A stretch of 64,000 nt of DNA from Pseudeuparius sepicola (taxonomy: Eukaryota > Arthropoda > Insecta > Coleoptera > Anthribidae). This document shows positions 32,225-44,662 of the stretch, one piece after another. Within the stretch, counting starts at the first letter, position 1. Each line of letters starts with the position of its first letter. The stretch spans positions 36,642,365-36,706,364 of the forward strand of contig OY987304.1 in assembly GCA_963920635.1 (NCBI GenBank), given 5' to 3'. The translations under genes were made by a program, and so were the position numbers. The notes below the pieces were generated by a model. That model saw only the letters and a list, made by a program, of their open reading frames with translations, did no database searches and was not told the origin of the DNA.

Positions 32225-33007
32225 ATCATATTAGGCATTAATTTAAGAATAAAATGGATAGTGCCAACGAATTGGCCGTAGTTCGATTAAGCTTTGTCTA
32301 AAATATTATTGTATAGCTATAGTCATATACCGTGATCGTAAAAAAATCAAATTTGATAAAAAATCATTTATTAAAAAAAATATCCAAAGAAAAAATGGAT
32401 TTTACATTAGCCCCCTAGGTAACTGTCAAATATGTTGATGGAGCCGTTTTTATTTTCATGTCATTCATGGCACACCTGATTTGACTGATATGTTCCAACG
32501 TGATGAATAACGCTTAATAATTCGGGATGGAAAATAATGCATCCAACTGTAAAGAAATATTAGAATGAAGTATTATATTTTTCCAAGGGATAGGACAGAA
32601 TGCAGTGGAATCCGGAATTTTGTCTTTACTTAAATATTTTTTTAAATACAGATTTTTCGTCAAGTCTCATTTTTTTCCAAACACCCCGGCTAGACTACTT
32701 ACCTCAGGCAGAACTTAATCGATTTGCAAAAAAGATCATCAACCTGTGCCCGTGGTTTATACAGGGTTCTTTGGAAAAAAAAAATCATTTAAATTTAGCA
32801 CCATTTTGTATACCTAACTTAGAGTATTGATATTTTGTACTAAAGGTTTTGAAAATTGGTCATTTAAAAAATCACAGCTAGGCATCGAACAATCACCCAA
32901 TCGAAATAATAGTGTCTGTAAGATAACTTCTCTTAAGTGGATCTAAAAAATAGATTATATAATGCCCAATTTTACTAGTCCATTCATAGATTTTACTGTA
33001 TACTATA
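32225..33007. other. Unannotated AT-rich stretch
   Basis: An open frame of 76 codons at 32600-32830 (+) has no recognisable similarity and is AT-driven. Nothing else is seen. Confidence 0.3.
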
Positions 33008-33455
33008 CAGGGTGTCGCCGGTTTTAATTTTTTCCAATTTAACTAAAAAATTAGACACTCACGAAAATTGTACAAAAGACTTTTACTCAGAAATTTAGTA
33101 TACTAGAAATTAAAAAATTAAACTGCATTTTTTAAAATCCCTTGCCGTAGAATTTTTAGGTGCTTTAAAAAGGGGTGTTAGTTACCCTCATACACGCCAC
33201 TGGTGAATCCAAACTGCCAGTTCTTTAACGTACCTCTTAAACGATTTGTGTCGAAAACTAACAGTTAATACACGTATCTACGTGTCTATAGAACCGTGTT
33301 CTAAAAGGGCTTTTTCGACCAAATTAAGTTTGTCTACAAAAACCGGGGACACTCCTTCAAAAACCGCTTCTTTTAACCTTCCTCCTATTTTCAAAATGCA
33401 AATCCAGGACCGGCTACGATTTTTTTTATATCCCCGATTTTCACCAAAATGAAAG
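33008..33455. mobile_element. Half of a mariner-type foldback element
   Basis: Begins CAGGGTGTCGCCGG after TA (33006-33007). It contains CTTCAAAAACCGCTTCTTTT and CGATTTTCACCAAAATG, which recur in both arms of the element at 37703-38908. No right end is present. Confidence 0.6.
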
Positions 33456-34105
33456 ACTTGTCTAGATATTGCAAAATATTATCCTTTTCAAAGAGGATCT
33501 GGGCTGTTCAATTTTATGGTAATTAGGCTATGACTATTAATTCATTTCCAAACTGACTCTCATTTAAATCCTTTAATAATAATGGATGTGCAAAACAGAA
33601 CCAAATCAACAATTACTCTATGCGAACTAAAATTGCTTCGTAAACATAGAATATCCACACGTTCAAGTGCTTTTCACTAATAATTATTTTACATGACTAT
33701 AATACAGTAGAGAGCGAGGAAATAAATACACTAAAAGAAATATCTCTGTTTCCTGACTCGTTCAGCTGCAAACTTCCTGCCAACTCGAAGTTTTAAATAT
33801 TGTTTCTCCTTTGTCTTGAAGAGGGAACTTCCAAAGGCAGAAAATACAATAAGAAACCGAAGTTTATACAGCTTGAAATTGCTGCCTTAAGGTGCCAATG
33901 AAGTTTCGCGTGTTGAGTTGTTTTTATGTATATTTTGGCAAGCGGCCATTACTCTAAAAGGTTCGGCTTGTTTGCGCTGAAATATTGTTGAATTTCTTAT
34001 AGGTTGTTTCTTTGGTTTTAGCCAGTTACATGATATATATGATAGGATGTACATTTACGGGGAATTTGATGTATCTATATTCGAGCCACAAGCCGTTGGC
34101 TTATA
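33456..34105. other. Unique stretch with a segment paired to 36.5 kb
   Basis: 33903-33965 resembles 36447-36515. The best block (33929-33960 against 36480-36511) agrees at 26 of 32 positions, around TTGGCAA...GCCATTAC. It has no coding potential. See the finding on paired noncoding segments. Confidence 0.4.
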
Positions 34106-35493
34106 CAGGGTGGTCAGATAAGAATGCAGAGTGGTGTATCTCGGAAACTATTCGTCGTAGAGACTTGCGGTAAAATTTTTTTAGAATAAAGTGGCCAAGA
34201 GAAAAACCTGGAAATTATTTTCCGATTTCCAAGATAGTCACCAGGGGGCGTAACCGCCATCTTAAACTTTCAAAGTGATTTTTCACTGAAATCCACCTAG
34301 TAATGTTACTAAAATAATATATACTTTTGAAAGGTAAGCTTTATTCGAGTAATTTTTGTTTAACACTTTTTGACATATCGATTAAAATAAAGTGGTGGGG
34401 AGTGATTCAATGTTTTTTTAAATAAACAGCTGTAACTTCTAAATGACTGAACGGATTTTAACAAACTTGGTCTCGTTGGAAAAAGCATTTATTGGTCCAT
34501 CAAACCCATCTTACCCGTGATATGTCTAAGGCTCAGTGATGCCGCTAGACCGCGTTTTTTTATATAATAACAGAAAATTGCAAAATTCTCGAAAAAATTA
34601 AATGCAATAATATTACTTTTTTTTCATAAAAATGTAGTGAAATGATACCTTAATAGGCTAGTGAAAACCGTATCTCGATATCCTATTCCTAGCTGAAAAT
34701 ATCCAAGAAAGAAAATTTAAATTTAAAGAATATTTATTATTATACCCCACGTTTTTTTTTAATTTTTTTAACTAAGTATACTTTTATATTTAAAAAATGA
34801 TAAAATTATTAAGTTTATCATTAAATCTTAAAAAAAAGACAAATAAAAAAAAATCCCGGTGTAACAGCGTCTTTTTAAAATTTTAAGATAAAACTAAATT
34901 TTCAGCTAGGAATAGGATATCGAGATACGGTTTTCACTAGCCTATTTAGGTATCATTTCACTAAATTTTTATGAAAAAAAAAGTAATATTATTGCCATTA
35001 ATTTTTTCGAGAATTTTGCAATTTTCTGTTATTATATCAAAAAACGCGCTCTAGCGGCATCACTGAGACTTAGACATATCACGGGTAAGATGGGTTTGAT
35101 GGACCAATAAATGCTTTTTCCAACGAGACCAAGTTTGTTAAAATCCGTTCAGTCATTTAGGACTTACAGCTGTTTATTTAAAAAAACATTGAATCACTCC
35201 CCACCACTGTATTTTAATAGATATGTCAAAAAGTGTTAAACAAAAATTACTCTAATAAAGCTTACCTTTAAAAAGCATATATTATTTTGGTAACATTACT
35301 AGGTGGATTTCAGGGAAAAATCACTTTAAAAGTTTAAGATGGCGGTTACGCCCCCTGATGACTATCTTGGAAATCTGAAAATAATTTCCAGGTTTTTCTC
35401 TTGGCCACTTTATTCTAAAAATGTTTTACCGCAAGTCTCTACGACGAATAATTTTCGTGATACAGCACTTTGCAATCTTATCTGACCACCCTG
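34106..35493. mobile_element. 1.39-kb foldback MITE
   Basis: Starts CAGGGTGGTCAGATAAGA and ends with the mirror TCTTATCTGACCACCCTG... at 35493, with TA on both sides (34104-34105, 35494-35495). Arms of roughly 670 bp pair along nearly their full length, for example GATATGTCTAAGGCTCAGTG with its mirror near 35060. The centre is about 34790-34830. It has no ORF. Confidence 0.9.
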
Positions 35494-35599
35494 TACATTT
35501 TTAGTTTGTCTATAGATATACTTTTAAAACTTTTGGTGTGTTTTATTTTTTACTAGTGATGAAAGGTTTTTTTTTTTTCAAAAATAATAAAAAACTACA

Positions 35600-35920
35600 A
35601 ACATTCAAATTTTAGATCTAAAATTGTACAAAAAACAAAACTCCAAACTGCTGCTTGTTGTGCAGCCTCCATGAAAAATAGATTGACCTTTAAACCTACT
35701 AGGTAAAATATAACTTAAATATACCTTTATTGGGCGGGTTTTGAATATTTGGTCACTTTTGACGGGCGATAGTTTCGCATCTGACGATTGATGTTTACAT
35801 CTCTCCAAGGCCTACCTATTGAAAAAATCGGACAATAATGGGCTACTTCAGTGCCGATTTCTAAGCTTTTAATGACGATTATTTTGAGACACATCACTGC
35901 CGATTTCAAGAAAAAATATT
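35600..35920 (-). repeat. Short arm of the foldback family
   Basis: Contains CTGCTTGTTGTGCAGCCTCC, TTTTGACGGGCGAT, TGATGTTTACATCTC and TGCCGATTTCAAG in the same order as 23395-23680. Shorter and more diverged than the other copies. Its open frames are repeat-derived. Confidence 0.7.
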
Positions 35921-37702
35921 TGCTACTTTTCTAATATCTTTGGCGCACTTTGGTCTTAAAAGAAAAATTTATATTCGGTTTTTCTTTCTTTAAGTTATCG
36001 TTGGCGAGATTAACGACAAAACGTAGGCCCATCGCCCGTCAGACGTAGTAAGATATTCAAAAAAATTATCTTTTTAACCTCATTGAGGAATTGTTATCAA
36101 TAACAACTTAATATAATAACATAATGTGCCCCTCGGCACTGAACTAAAAATCTTTGTCTAAGTCGTTCTTTATAAAATTCTTTGAAAAAAATTTAATTAA
36201 ATTAAACATTTTTCTGCTTAAAGGCCTACTGCAAATTTGGATTCAAAGTTTATTGCAGTAGATATTAAAAACTCTATTTGGCGAGTACATACCCAACAAT
36301 ATAATATATTATATTCGATTAATCTACAAGTAAATAAACAAATCAAAATTGTGAAATGAATCCATTATGCAAATAGTGATATATTAAACGACAAACAAAA
36401 AAGTCGAGCGGAAAAAGCATAAAGTCGATGGAATAGAGTGCTTTCAGTTTTGCGTGTTTCGTCTGTTTGAACTTTTCTGTATATATTGGCAATTTGCCAT
36501 TACCCTGAAAGCTCGAGTTTCACAACACTGACACGCCGTTAAAATTTCGACGATTATTTTTCCTGTTTTTTTTTCCTTTATTGTTTGGCCGCAGCAGCAT
36601 TAGTCCCAGTAGTTCCAATTGAAAGACAACAATTTTGGACAATTTGAACATACATTTATTGTAATTAGTTAGATGAATTGTTATTAATCTATTTGCGACT
36701 ATTTGGAACATTAACTTATTTCCACTATGTTTTCGCCGTTAGCCCTGCAACAAATTCCGAAAAGCAGACAAATGCCTTAATATTTATAATATATATAATA
36801 TAATTTCCCCTCATAAATATGATTTCCCATCATGAATATTTTCCTAAATCACTTGTTAGACAATCAAAAATAAATATTGCATAAAAATTAAACTGAACCT
36901 TCAAGCCACTAAGTCAGACTTTTTATGTTCACTCCTTTGGGATTATAAGATAAGACTAACGAATAAAAAGCCGTTTTGCGTGCCAGCAGACAATTATATT
37001 GTTCGGCTACGGGAATTTCCTACTTCAAACTTCCATTTGGAAATTTTGCTGTGGCTCAGGATTAGGTAATTGTACTGATTACAACACATGACAAACATAA
37101 TAGGTTGAATATCGTATATTAACTAACAATATAATTAATCAACACATACCATAATATAGTAGAATATGGAAAATAACCAACTATCCCAGCACTAGGTCGC
37201 GAACTTTACCGCAATGAAAATTAAAATAGCCTATAGGTAATTAATACAACAATCAAATAAATAAATTTATTAACTTCGTAAGAATTAAATATACCTAAAA
37301 AATGATAGTGGGTGCGCCTTATGGATGTTTAGTTCTGTATGCAACCTAAATTATTCTAAATAAATAAATAAACGTTATTCATTTAGAAGTAAATACAGAC
37401 TCACGAAACTATAACCTGAGAAGATTTCTAAGTTCACGCTCACATTTGGGATTTCAGATAAACGCACTGTGGTTTTAACAATGTGCCTGGTTAGGTTTTC
37501 CCTAGGCTAATTGCAATCCCACCTAATATCGGCTTTTTTGAGATCAAAACTCATAATTCTTAATACGTTGTGTTGTTCAGTTATGGGCTGTTCAATTACG
37601 CATTAAAGAAAAGTTACAAATTTCTGCCAGAAATTGTACCTACAGGTGGTTTGTATGCCCTTATTCAGACAATAGGAGGGATAAAAAAATATGTAGGTAT
37701 AT
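35921..37702. other. Unannotated stretch with unique patches
   Basis: Includes the partner of the 33.9-kb segment at 36447-36515 and a weak foldback-family fragment (CCCCTCGGCACTGAACT near 36128). No gene is supported. Confidence 0.35.
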
Positions 37703-38908
37703 AGGTCCAACTTTAAAACTGTACAAATTCGTAAAATCCTCATTTTTTGGAGATAATCGCCTAAATTTTCGTTTGTTTGAAAGTCCTTCAAAAACCGCTT
37801 TTTTTTTCCAGGGCCGGCTGCGATTTTTTTATACCCCCGGTTTTCACGAAAACCATTTAGCGATTTTTTTATTTAAAATCTGACACCACAGCATTAATCA
37901 GAACACTCCAAGACCCCTATATACCAAATTTGAATACAAAATATAAAGGGAGTTCCATTCTGCAGGGTGTCAAATTTGAGCAAAATAGGAATTTTAAAGG
38001 CATCTGCCAAGCCAAGTGTGCTATGGAATCCCCTCAAAACAGTTGAATGGTCACTAGAACCACTCAAGGTGTTGGTGAGCAAAAGGCCAATACAAAATAT
38101 ACAGAGTGTTCTTATCTGTGCCATCTCAAATTACTGAATTTTTGGAACTTTATACGGGTCAAAAATCGAGTATATAAAAAACGGTCAACACACTTTAAAC
38201 CAAACTAAATCTAAAAAATGCAGAAGCCTGCCAGCCAGTAAGTCCATATCAGTAGTTAAGGTGGCTGTAAACGCACAAAAAATATATCATCTTAGACAGT
38301 GACTTTGTTGAGAAAGGTCCAATGATTTAAATTGTTTTTATTTGTTAGTTGGCATTTTGTAAAGAAATACATTACTTTTGTGTTTATCAATATTTTTCCA
38401 TTGATTCCAGAGCACTCTTGATCCGTATAAGTTTCATAAAATTTCAGAATTTTGAGGTGGCTCTGAGAAAAATACCCTGTATATTTTTGTAGTAAATCTT
38501 TTCACACCTACATTCTGAGTGGTCCTGTTGACCATTCAATTGTTTTGAGGGGTTTCCATGGCACACTTGACTCGCCAGATGTCTTTAAAATTCCTATTTT
38601 GCTCAAATTTGACACCCTATAGATTGGAACTCCCTGAATATATTTTGTTCAAATTTGGTATATGGGGGTTTTTGGGTGTTCTGATTAACGCTGTGGGGTC
38701 AGATTTTAAATAAAAAAATCGCTAAATGGTTTTCGTGAAAATCGGGGGTAAAAAAAATCGCAGCCGGCCCTGGATTTGCATTTTGAAAATGACAGAAAGG
38801 TCAAAAGAAGCGGTTTATCAAGGCCTTTCAAACAAAAAAAAGTTTAGGTGGTAATCTCCAAAAATGAAGATTTTACGGATTTGTACAGTTATAAAGTTGG
38901 ACACCCTG
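37703..38908. mobile_element. 1.2-kb foldback element, left end degraded
   Basis: The right end is AGTTGGACACCCTG followed by TA (38909-38910). The left end reads AGGTCCAACTTTAAAAC and has lost the CAGGGTGT start. The arms mirror each other through AAAACCATTTAGCGATTTTT, CAAATTTGAGCAAAATAGGA and TTGAATGGTC. It has no coding content. Confidence 0.75.
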
Positions 38909-39361
38909 TAGATGTCTATATAAATTTTCAAAAGATCAAAGCAGTAAAGTTATTGAAATACGGAAAATAAATAACCGGTTTAAATTACAATTAGTTTATT
39001 TGCGCCTAGCTTAACAAAAAATCTCTAATACCAGAAAAACACGGGTGAAATTATAATGATGACAATAGTTAAGATCTTAGCGTAGCACTACAGCTACAAA
39101 ACCTTGTATTCACGATTAGTTTACTGCATAATATAATTCGGTCTAAGTATGCATCAAGCGTAAGACTAAATAAATCAAACACCCGAAGGGTACAAGCTGA
39201 TAATTAGATCTACAGTGATATAACAAGAGAGAAAATTTAGATAAGAATATTATTCATAATTGCAATTAATAATTATTGTGTCAAAGTTAGCGACGAACGC
39301 AAAGTGAGTAAAACGTTAGCAAGTAAAAAAATTCACAATGAAAAGAAAATAATGCACATAC
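38909..39361. other. Spacer before minisatellite
   Basis: No gene or repeat recognised. Confidence 0.3.
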
Positions 39362-40161
39362 CAAATCTTCCAAGTAGTCAAAGAGACCAGGCAGGGCTTC
39401 AACCAAGGTGGAACAGAACAAATAGGAACGTGGTTCCACCCAATAACAAAAATTGTGAAGACACAATAATAAAACAACGGATTAAAAGTTATTAGTTGAA
39501 GTTTCCCAGATGACACAATAAACAAATAAAGCCTGGTGGTTGAGTCGTTCGAACCGGCGTTGGATGTCCGCGGGAGCTGCAAATCACGGTGGTCGCGCCT
39601 CAAATCTTCCAAGTAGTCAAAGAGACCAGGCAGGGCTTCAACCAAGGTGGAACAGAACAAATAGGAACGTGGTTCCACCCAATAACAAAAATTGTGAAGA
39701 CACTAATAATAAAACAACGGATTAAAAGTTATTAGTTGAAGTTTCCCAGATGACACAATAAACAAATAAAGCCTGGTGGTTGAGTCGTTCGAACCGGCGT
39801 TGGATGTCCGCGGGAGCTGCAAATCACGGTGGTCGCGCCTCAAATCTTCCAAGTAGTCAAAGAGACCAGGCAGGGCTTCAACCAAGGTGGAACAGAACAA
39901 ATAGGAACGTGGTTCCACCCAATAACAAAAATTGTGAAGACACTAATAATAAAACAACGGATTAAAAGTTATTAGTTGAAGTTTCCCAGATGACACAATA
40001 AACAAATAAAGCCTGGTGGTTGAGTCGTTCGAACCGGCGTTGGATGTCCGCGGGAGCTGCAAATCACGGTGGTCGCGCCTCAAATCTTCCAAGTAGTCAA
40101 AGAGACCAGGCAGGGCTTCAACCAAGGTGGAACAGAACAAATAGGAACGTGGTTCCACCCA
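39362..40161. repeat. 240-bp minisatellite, 3.3 copies
   Basis: CAAATCTTCCAAGTAGTCAA starts at 39362, 39601, 39841 and 40081. The first unit is 239 bp (one base missing in ACACAATAAT), the next two are 240 bp and look identical, and the fourth breaks off after 81 bp at GTTCCACCCA. The second half of each unit is GC-rich (GTTCGAACCGGCGTTGGATG). Open frames recur once per unit on both strands and follow from the repeat. The near-identity implies recent expansion or homogenisation. Confidence 0.95.
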
Positions 40162-42979
40162 GTGAAATTAAACTCCAAACGCTGGGTGTTGTAAAGTCCG
40201 GAACAAACGATAATTCGCCGCGCCAACATACAAACGTGGCAAAAATCAAACAAACGGCACGACACAATGGAATTCCACGCAAAAGAAAAGGAATTTACTC
40301 GGAAAATTTTAGTAAAACCCGCTTACACGGCTTTTAATTCCAATACCGACACACCGACCAATCGGGGGACGTCGAACGGTACCGAGACCCCTTTACATTG
40401 TCTAAATTTTGCCCTCTTCCAAAGGTGCTTATGAAAATCAGAAATGTAGCAGAGTTTCCAAAAAATCAAAATTATTACTAGCATCCCCTACAAAAAACAT
40501 AAAAAAAATTAAAATAAAATGGACTAATAAAAAAGAATTCAAAACAAGGATAAATAACAAACAAATGAGAAACAGGTGGAAGAAGGTAGGGTTCGCCCCG
40601 CTTATAATGAAAGTTATACGGACCAGAAATTATTGATTTGACTCAATATAGTGAATATAATTTACACAAAGGTATCACGAAATTTGTACGACCTACTAAG
40701 ATTGCTCTTTCCGAAAATATTTTTTTTATTTTTTTGTTAAAAAATCTTTACTAAAGTGTCAACCATCCCAGGAAAAATATTTTATTTGTCTAAATTTGTT
40801 CAGATGCAAGTAATACCAAATTAAGTGCGTATTCTTAAGTGACCTTCCCCTATAGCTAAGCCCAAACCCTGAGTTCATCTCAAAAAATGTAATTACGACC
40901 AAAATGCTTAAACCCAACAGTGGAGCCATTTTAAATATCAATAAATCAGAAATTATACGAATTCAAAACTGCACCAAAAACAACGCGACGGCATCATGTA
41001 ACCTGAGAAACGAAATATCGGGAGGTCCAAAAGGATAAAGTAAATTAGGGGAAACAATGAGTCGGTATTTTCGCCAGAAAATCAACGAAAATGACGCTGT
41101 AATAATAATAATAAGGAAAATAATAATAACATGTTTTTTTAGAAAAACAGAATTGGGCAACGGGGCAGTAGATGAAAGTTAATTAATCCAGGATGATCTG
41201 AAGGTGGATTACATATTATTATAGGACAATATAAGTGGTTCTAATAATACATATAAATTGCCTGTGATCGCCTTGACATAGGACGAGCGCGGAGAGTCAA
41301 ATGTTCTACTCTGAAATATTTTAGACACCTACAACCATGCGAAGAACTATAAATGTTCAATGTTAAATAATTTCGTGAGCTAAATACGGTTATTATAAAA
41401 AGAAACATATTCTTTGGAAACGGAATTCTGGAACACCCTGCATATGCGGATATGAAATGGAGGGCTTTCGACATTACTGCGTCTGTAAGCTGTGCCCTAG
41501 TTGACAAAATAATTATTAGTTATTTTTGCCTAAAAAATAGAACTGCTCATCTGTGCCGGAAATTCCGCTGGCCAAAGAAAATTCCATTACAAATTCAAAG
41601 CACTATCTCGGTGCAAAACTTCTTCCCTAGCAGAAACTTTAAAGCGGTCTTGCGTCACCGGCCCCTTATCATCGACTGGGCTTAAATACTAAATAATAAA
41701 TATATTATTTACAAGTTAAAATCCATAACCCCGGCCATATAGATTAAAGAGCCATAGATATAGATAGTCAGAAGCATTTTTGAAACCGTCCGCCAAAAAT
41801 CCCGCTACACCAACTTTGAGGCTTTAATTTTGAAGCGAAAACAAATTGAAACAGATAGATTATAATGTCTTATAATTCCTATAGGACTCGATACTAAGTT
41901 GAGGTATAGACATTTTAATTTAGTTATTAGCTTTTATATAAAACTGTTTGCAAAGTATTTGGTGTAGCGTTTGAAATTTCAATAATGGTTCTGACAGTCT
42001 ATGTGTAGCTTTATCTATGCCCCGACTCTTGAGCTGAACTATCCCAATATCAAATTACAGTGTCGTCCTTGAGGGTTGTTCTTTAACTCCGAATATAAAA
42101 AGATTTACTTGTAAACATTCATTTAAAATCAGATTATAACAACAACCTTATTAAAATACCGTCCGTACCGTCTTAACCATCAGCCTTCCGGTGCAGAGCT
42201 GAGTGCCAGCACCAAACTATGATCTTAATTTCATGGGCATCAAAACAAAAATATGCATATGAGTTACAGGACATTAAAGTTAAATTTTAAAAAATTTTAT
42301 TAAACTTCTGTTTATTAAGATATAACGTTGAAATTTAATACTTACTTTTTCCATTTTTTAATTTTAGGTAATAAATCAAAGATAGAATGGGACAACCACT
42401 ACGTGCTGGTATTTTTTTGTTAATTTTAAGCTCAACCCAAATTTATTGTTTTCTGATATATTATATCGAATCGAAATTTTGTATCCGTTTCCTAGAACAA
42501 TCTCTTAATTTGCATAACCTAAAATGACAAATTAGAAGTTTTGAGCTCTTTGGAAACATTATCCTTCCTAGCTTCTCACTATATGCTGTTTAAAAAGTGT
42601 GATTTTCTAAAACAAATTAGGCAAATTACCCTTACATTTTGTCGTTCAATTTTTTTGAATAAAATTACAAAAAATTAAATATTCTAGAAATTTAACCGAA
42701 AGTTTAAACTGTGTGGCTACGCCGCTTTCAGCATAACATAACTTCTTGTTTTCCGATTAAATAAATAATATTGTGCCTCTCAGCACAGAAATTACTTTTT
42801 ATAACTCGTTATAAAGGTTTAACTTAATTCAGTGCCTTGATACACAAATAACATTTTTTTAAGTTCAACTTTAACACTCTGTATTTTGAAGTAGAGGCGT
42901 CTAAATGAAAAATTATATAGACAAATTCCATGCTTTTGGTACTTGTTCTAACACGCGCAATAATATAATATCTTAATAA
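40162..42979. other. Unannotated stretch after the minisatellite
   Basis: 40162-40400 is GC-richer and unique. AACACCCTGCATATG near 41433 resembles a lone TIR end. 42773-42855 is a diverged copy of the GAAGTTCAGTGCC hairpin. No coding region is supported. Confidence 0.35.
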
Positions 42980-43421
42980 TATCCAATGACGTCAGAACCT
43001 ATAGACAGGTTTGTTTTGATAAACGCTTGACGCCCAGAACTAATCACAATCTAAGCGCTCCATTAAATTATTCCGAAAATGTCGCGAGATTGTCAGAAAT
43101 TGCCCCTTTTTGTCGAGCCGTAGCGAACTTATTTCGACTCTGGGCTCGGAGGCTGGCGTCGTTAGACCATCCCCCGAGTCTTCAGGTGAGGTTCCGATGC
43201 TTCCGGCGCCCCCAAAGAAGAAAAAACATGCGATATCTAAGTGTGATTCTGGAGGAACTATAACCGGGAATCACCGGGTGTATAGTTGGTTGATGGTTGA
43301 CTTTCTGTCTTTGTTTGTAGCATGTTGTTAGAGTAGTATGGATATATTTAATCTTGGCGTCAAAATAAAGGGCATTTTAACAATGGGGCACCACGTCTAT
43401 AGGTTTTGACGTCATTGATAA
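42980..43421. mobile_element. Small TIR element with GC-rich interior
   Basis: The left end TCCAATGACGTCAGAACC, running to TATAGAC, matches the mirror of the right end GTCTATAGGTTTTGACGTCA, running to TTGATA: about 27 bp with two mismatches. The interior has two overlapping open frames of 73-78 codons (43027-43331) that I cannot assign. It could be a MITE that picked up host sequence. Confidence 0.5.
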
Positions 43422-44129
43422 TATCCATATATTTCAGGAAATAAAAAAAAACTCTAATGAATTATTAAAATAGTATTTTTTTAGTATTTCTTTAATTCAT
43501 TTATTAGTGGCAGAATGTTAACAGAGACATCGTACACAAAGTTAAAAAAATTCAAAAGTGGGAGTTGTTCATTCTTATTAGCAGTGACTATACCTATAAA
43601 AAATCTATAGTCACTGTTACTAATTAAAAATCATTTTGAAAATATGGCGAATAAGCCCTTGACATGATGCCTTCGATATTTCATCACCAACCTTAGAAAT
43701 GATAAATATTATTTTATTTTATACTTCCATAAGACTTCGAAATCATATAGGACGGAGCTTAGGACTAGGTATTCCTATCTAAAGTTAATGAAAAAATTAA
43801 ACTTTAACTACAGATAGGTAACTTACAAATAAACTTTGATGGTGCGACGCGAGGTGCGGCCTGACCTATGGCAAGTGAAAATTGATAACCCAGGCTCTTG
43901 CGCTGACCTACCACAACATAAAATACAGCGTATTCCGCACAAAAATTAAAATCATGTAGAATATTACGATTGCTTCTAGTCGCCTCTTAACAAAAAACAC
44001 GACTAAAAATATTTATTTGAGTGAAATTGAAACAGAGGCTAAAAAACATTCCGACTTACCCAAAAGTAGCGCAAGGCAGATAGCTTTGTCGACACACCCC
44101 ATGTTGCACATCACACAACAAACAACTTT
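43422..44129. other. Unannotated stretch
   Basis: ACTATACCTATAAAAAATC with TATAGTCAC nearby (43588-43617) forms a short hairpin. Nothing else is supported. Confidence 0.3.
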
Positions 44130-44335
44130 ACCAGAACATCGTGCGGACCGTCCCGACTCCCGACAACTTCCGGACGCGGGGTACGCGATCGCGGGACACC
44201 GCGACGCTCGACCGACGGCGACGCTGCGGCGCGACGGACTGACGGCGCGCGGCGCCGCGGCGCCCCACGAGTTGTTCAGCCGGCGACATGCGCTTTCCGC
44301 GGGGGCGGGCGCCTGCTTTCGGCAGATTTACACGG
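44130..44335. promoter_or_regulatory. CpG-rich pocket, possible host promoter or first exon
   Basis: Very GC- and CpG-rich (GCGCGCGGCGCCGCGGCGCC) against an AT-rich background. On the minus strand the context ATGTTCTG|GTAAAG near 44122-44136 could be a start codon followed by a 5' splice site. Open frames of 123-127 codons run through on both strands because stops are rare at this composition, so I call no protein. It is not flanked by TIRs that I can see. Confidence 0.3.
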
Positions 44336-44662
44336 AAATGCAGTTTTGGCGGATGATAGGATTTCCTAAAATTATATGGAGCCTGCCCTCTCCGGCATAA
44401 TCCGAGGATGCGTTGTTTTATACATGACGTTTCGTGAGGAATATTAAGCGAAGACGAAGATTTAAAGTAAGCGTAAGGTGACCACAATGTAAAATCCATT
44501 TTTCGTCTATTACCTACTATACATCTTAGGGAAAACGACTTTATATTTTTAACTAAATGTTCAAGTCCACGGATGGGGTAAATAAGAGGACAAATGGACC
44601 AAAAAGTGAAAGATACGAAAATATGTTATTCCTTACAAAAGTTTTTGCTTGCTTTAAAAATA

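Noticed and set aside
39540..39565. tRNA-like B box GTTCGAACC in the minisatellite
   Set aside because: No cloverleaf and no A box at proper distance, so no tRNA or SINE call.
39316..40337. Repeated 61-120 codon frames on both strands
   Set aside because: They recur once per 240-bp minisatellite unit and follow from the repeat.
43027..43331. Open frames with a Lys-rich segment resembling a nuclear-localisation signal
   Set aside because: Two overlapping frames inside a small TIR element and no recognised domain.
44017..44499. 123-127 codon frames on both strands of the CpG pocket
   Set aside because: High GC content removes stop codons on both strands; neither translation resembles a known domain.
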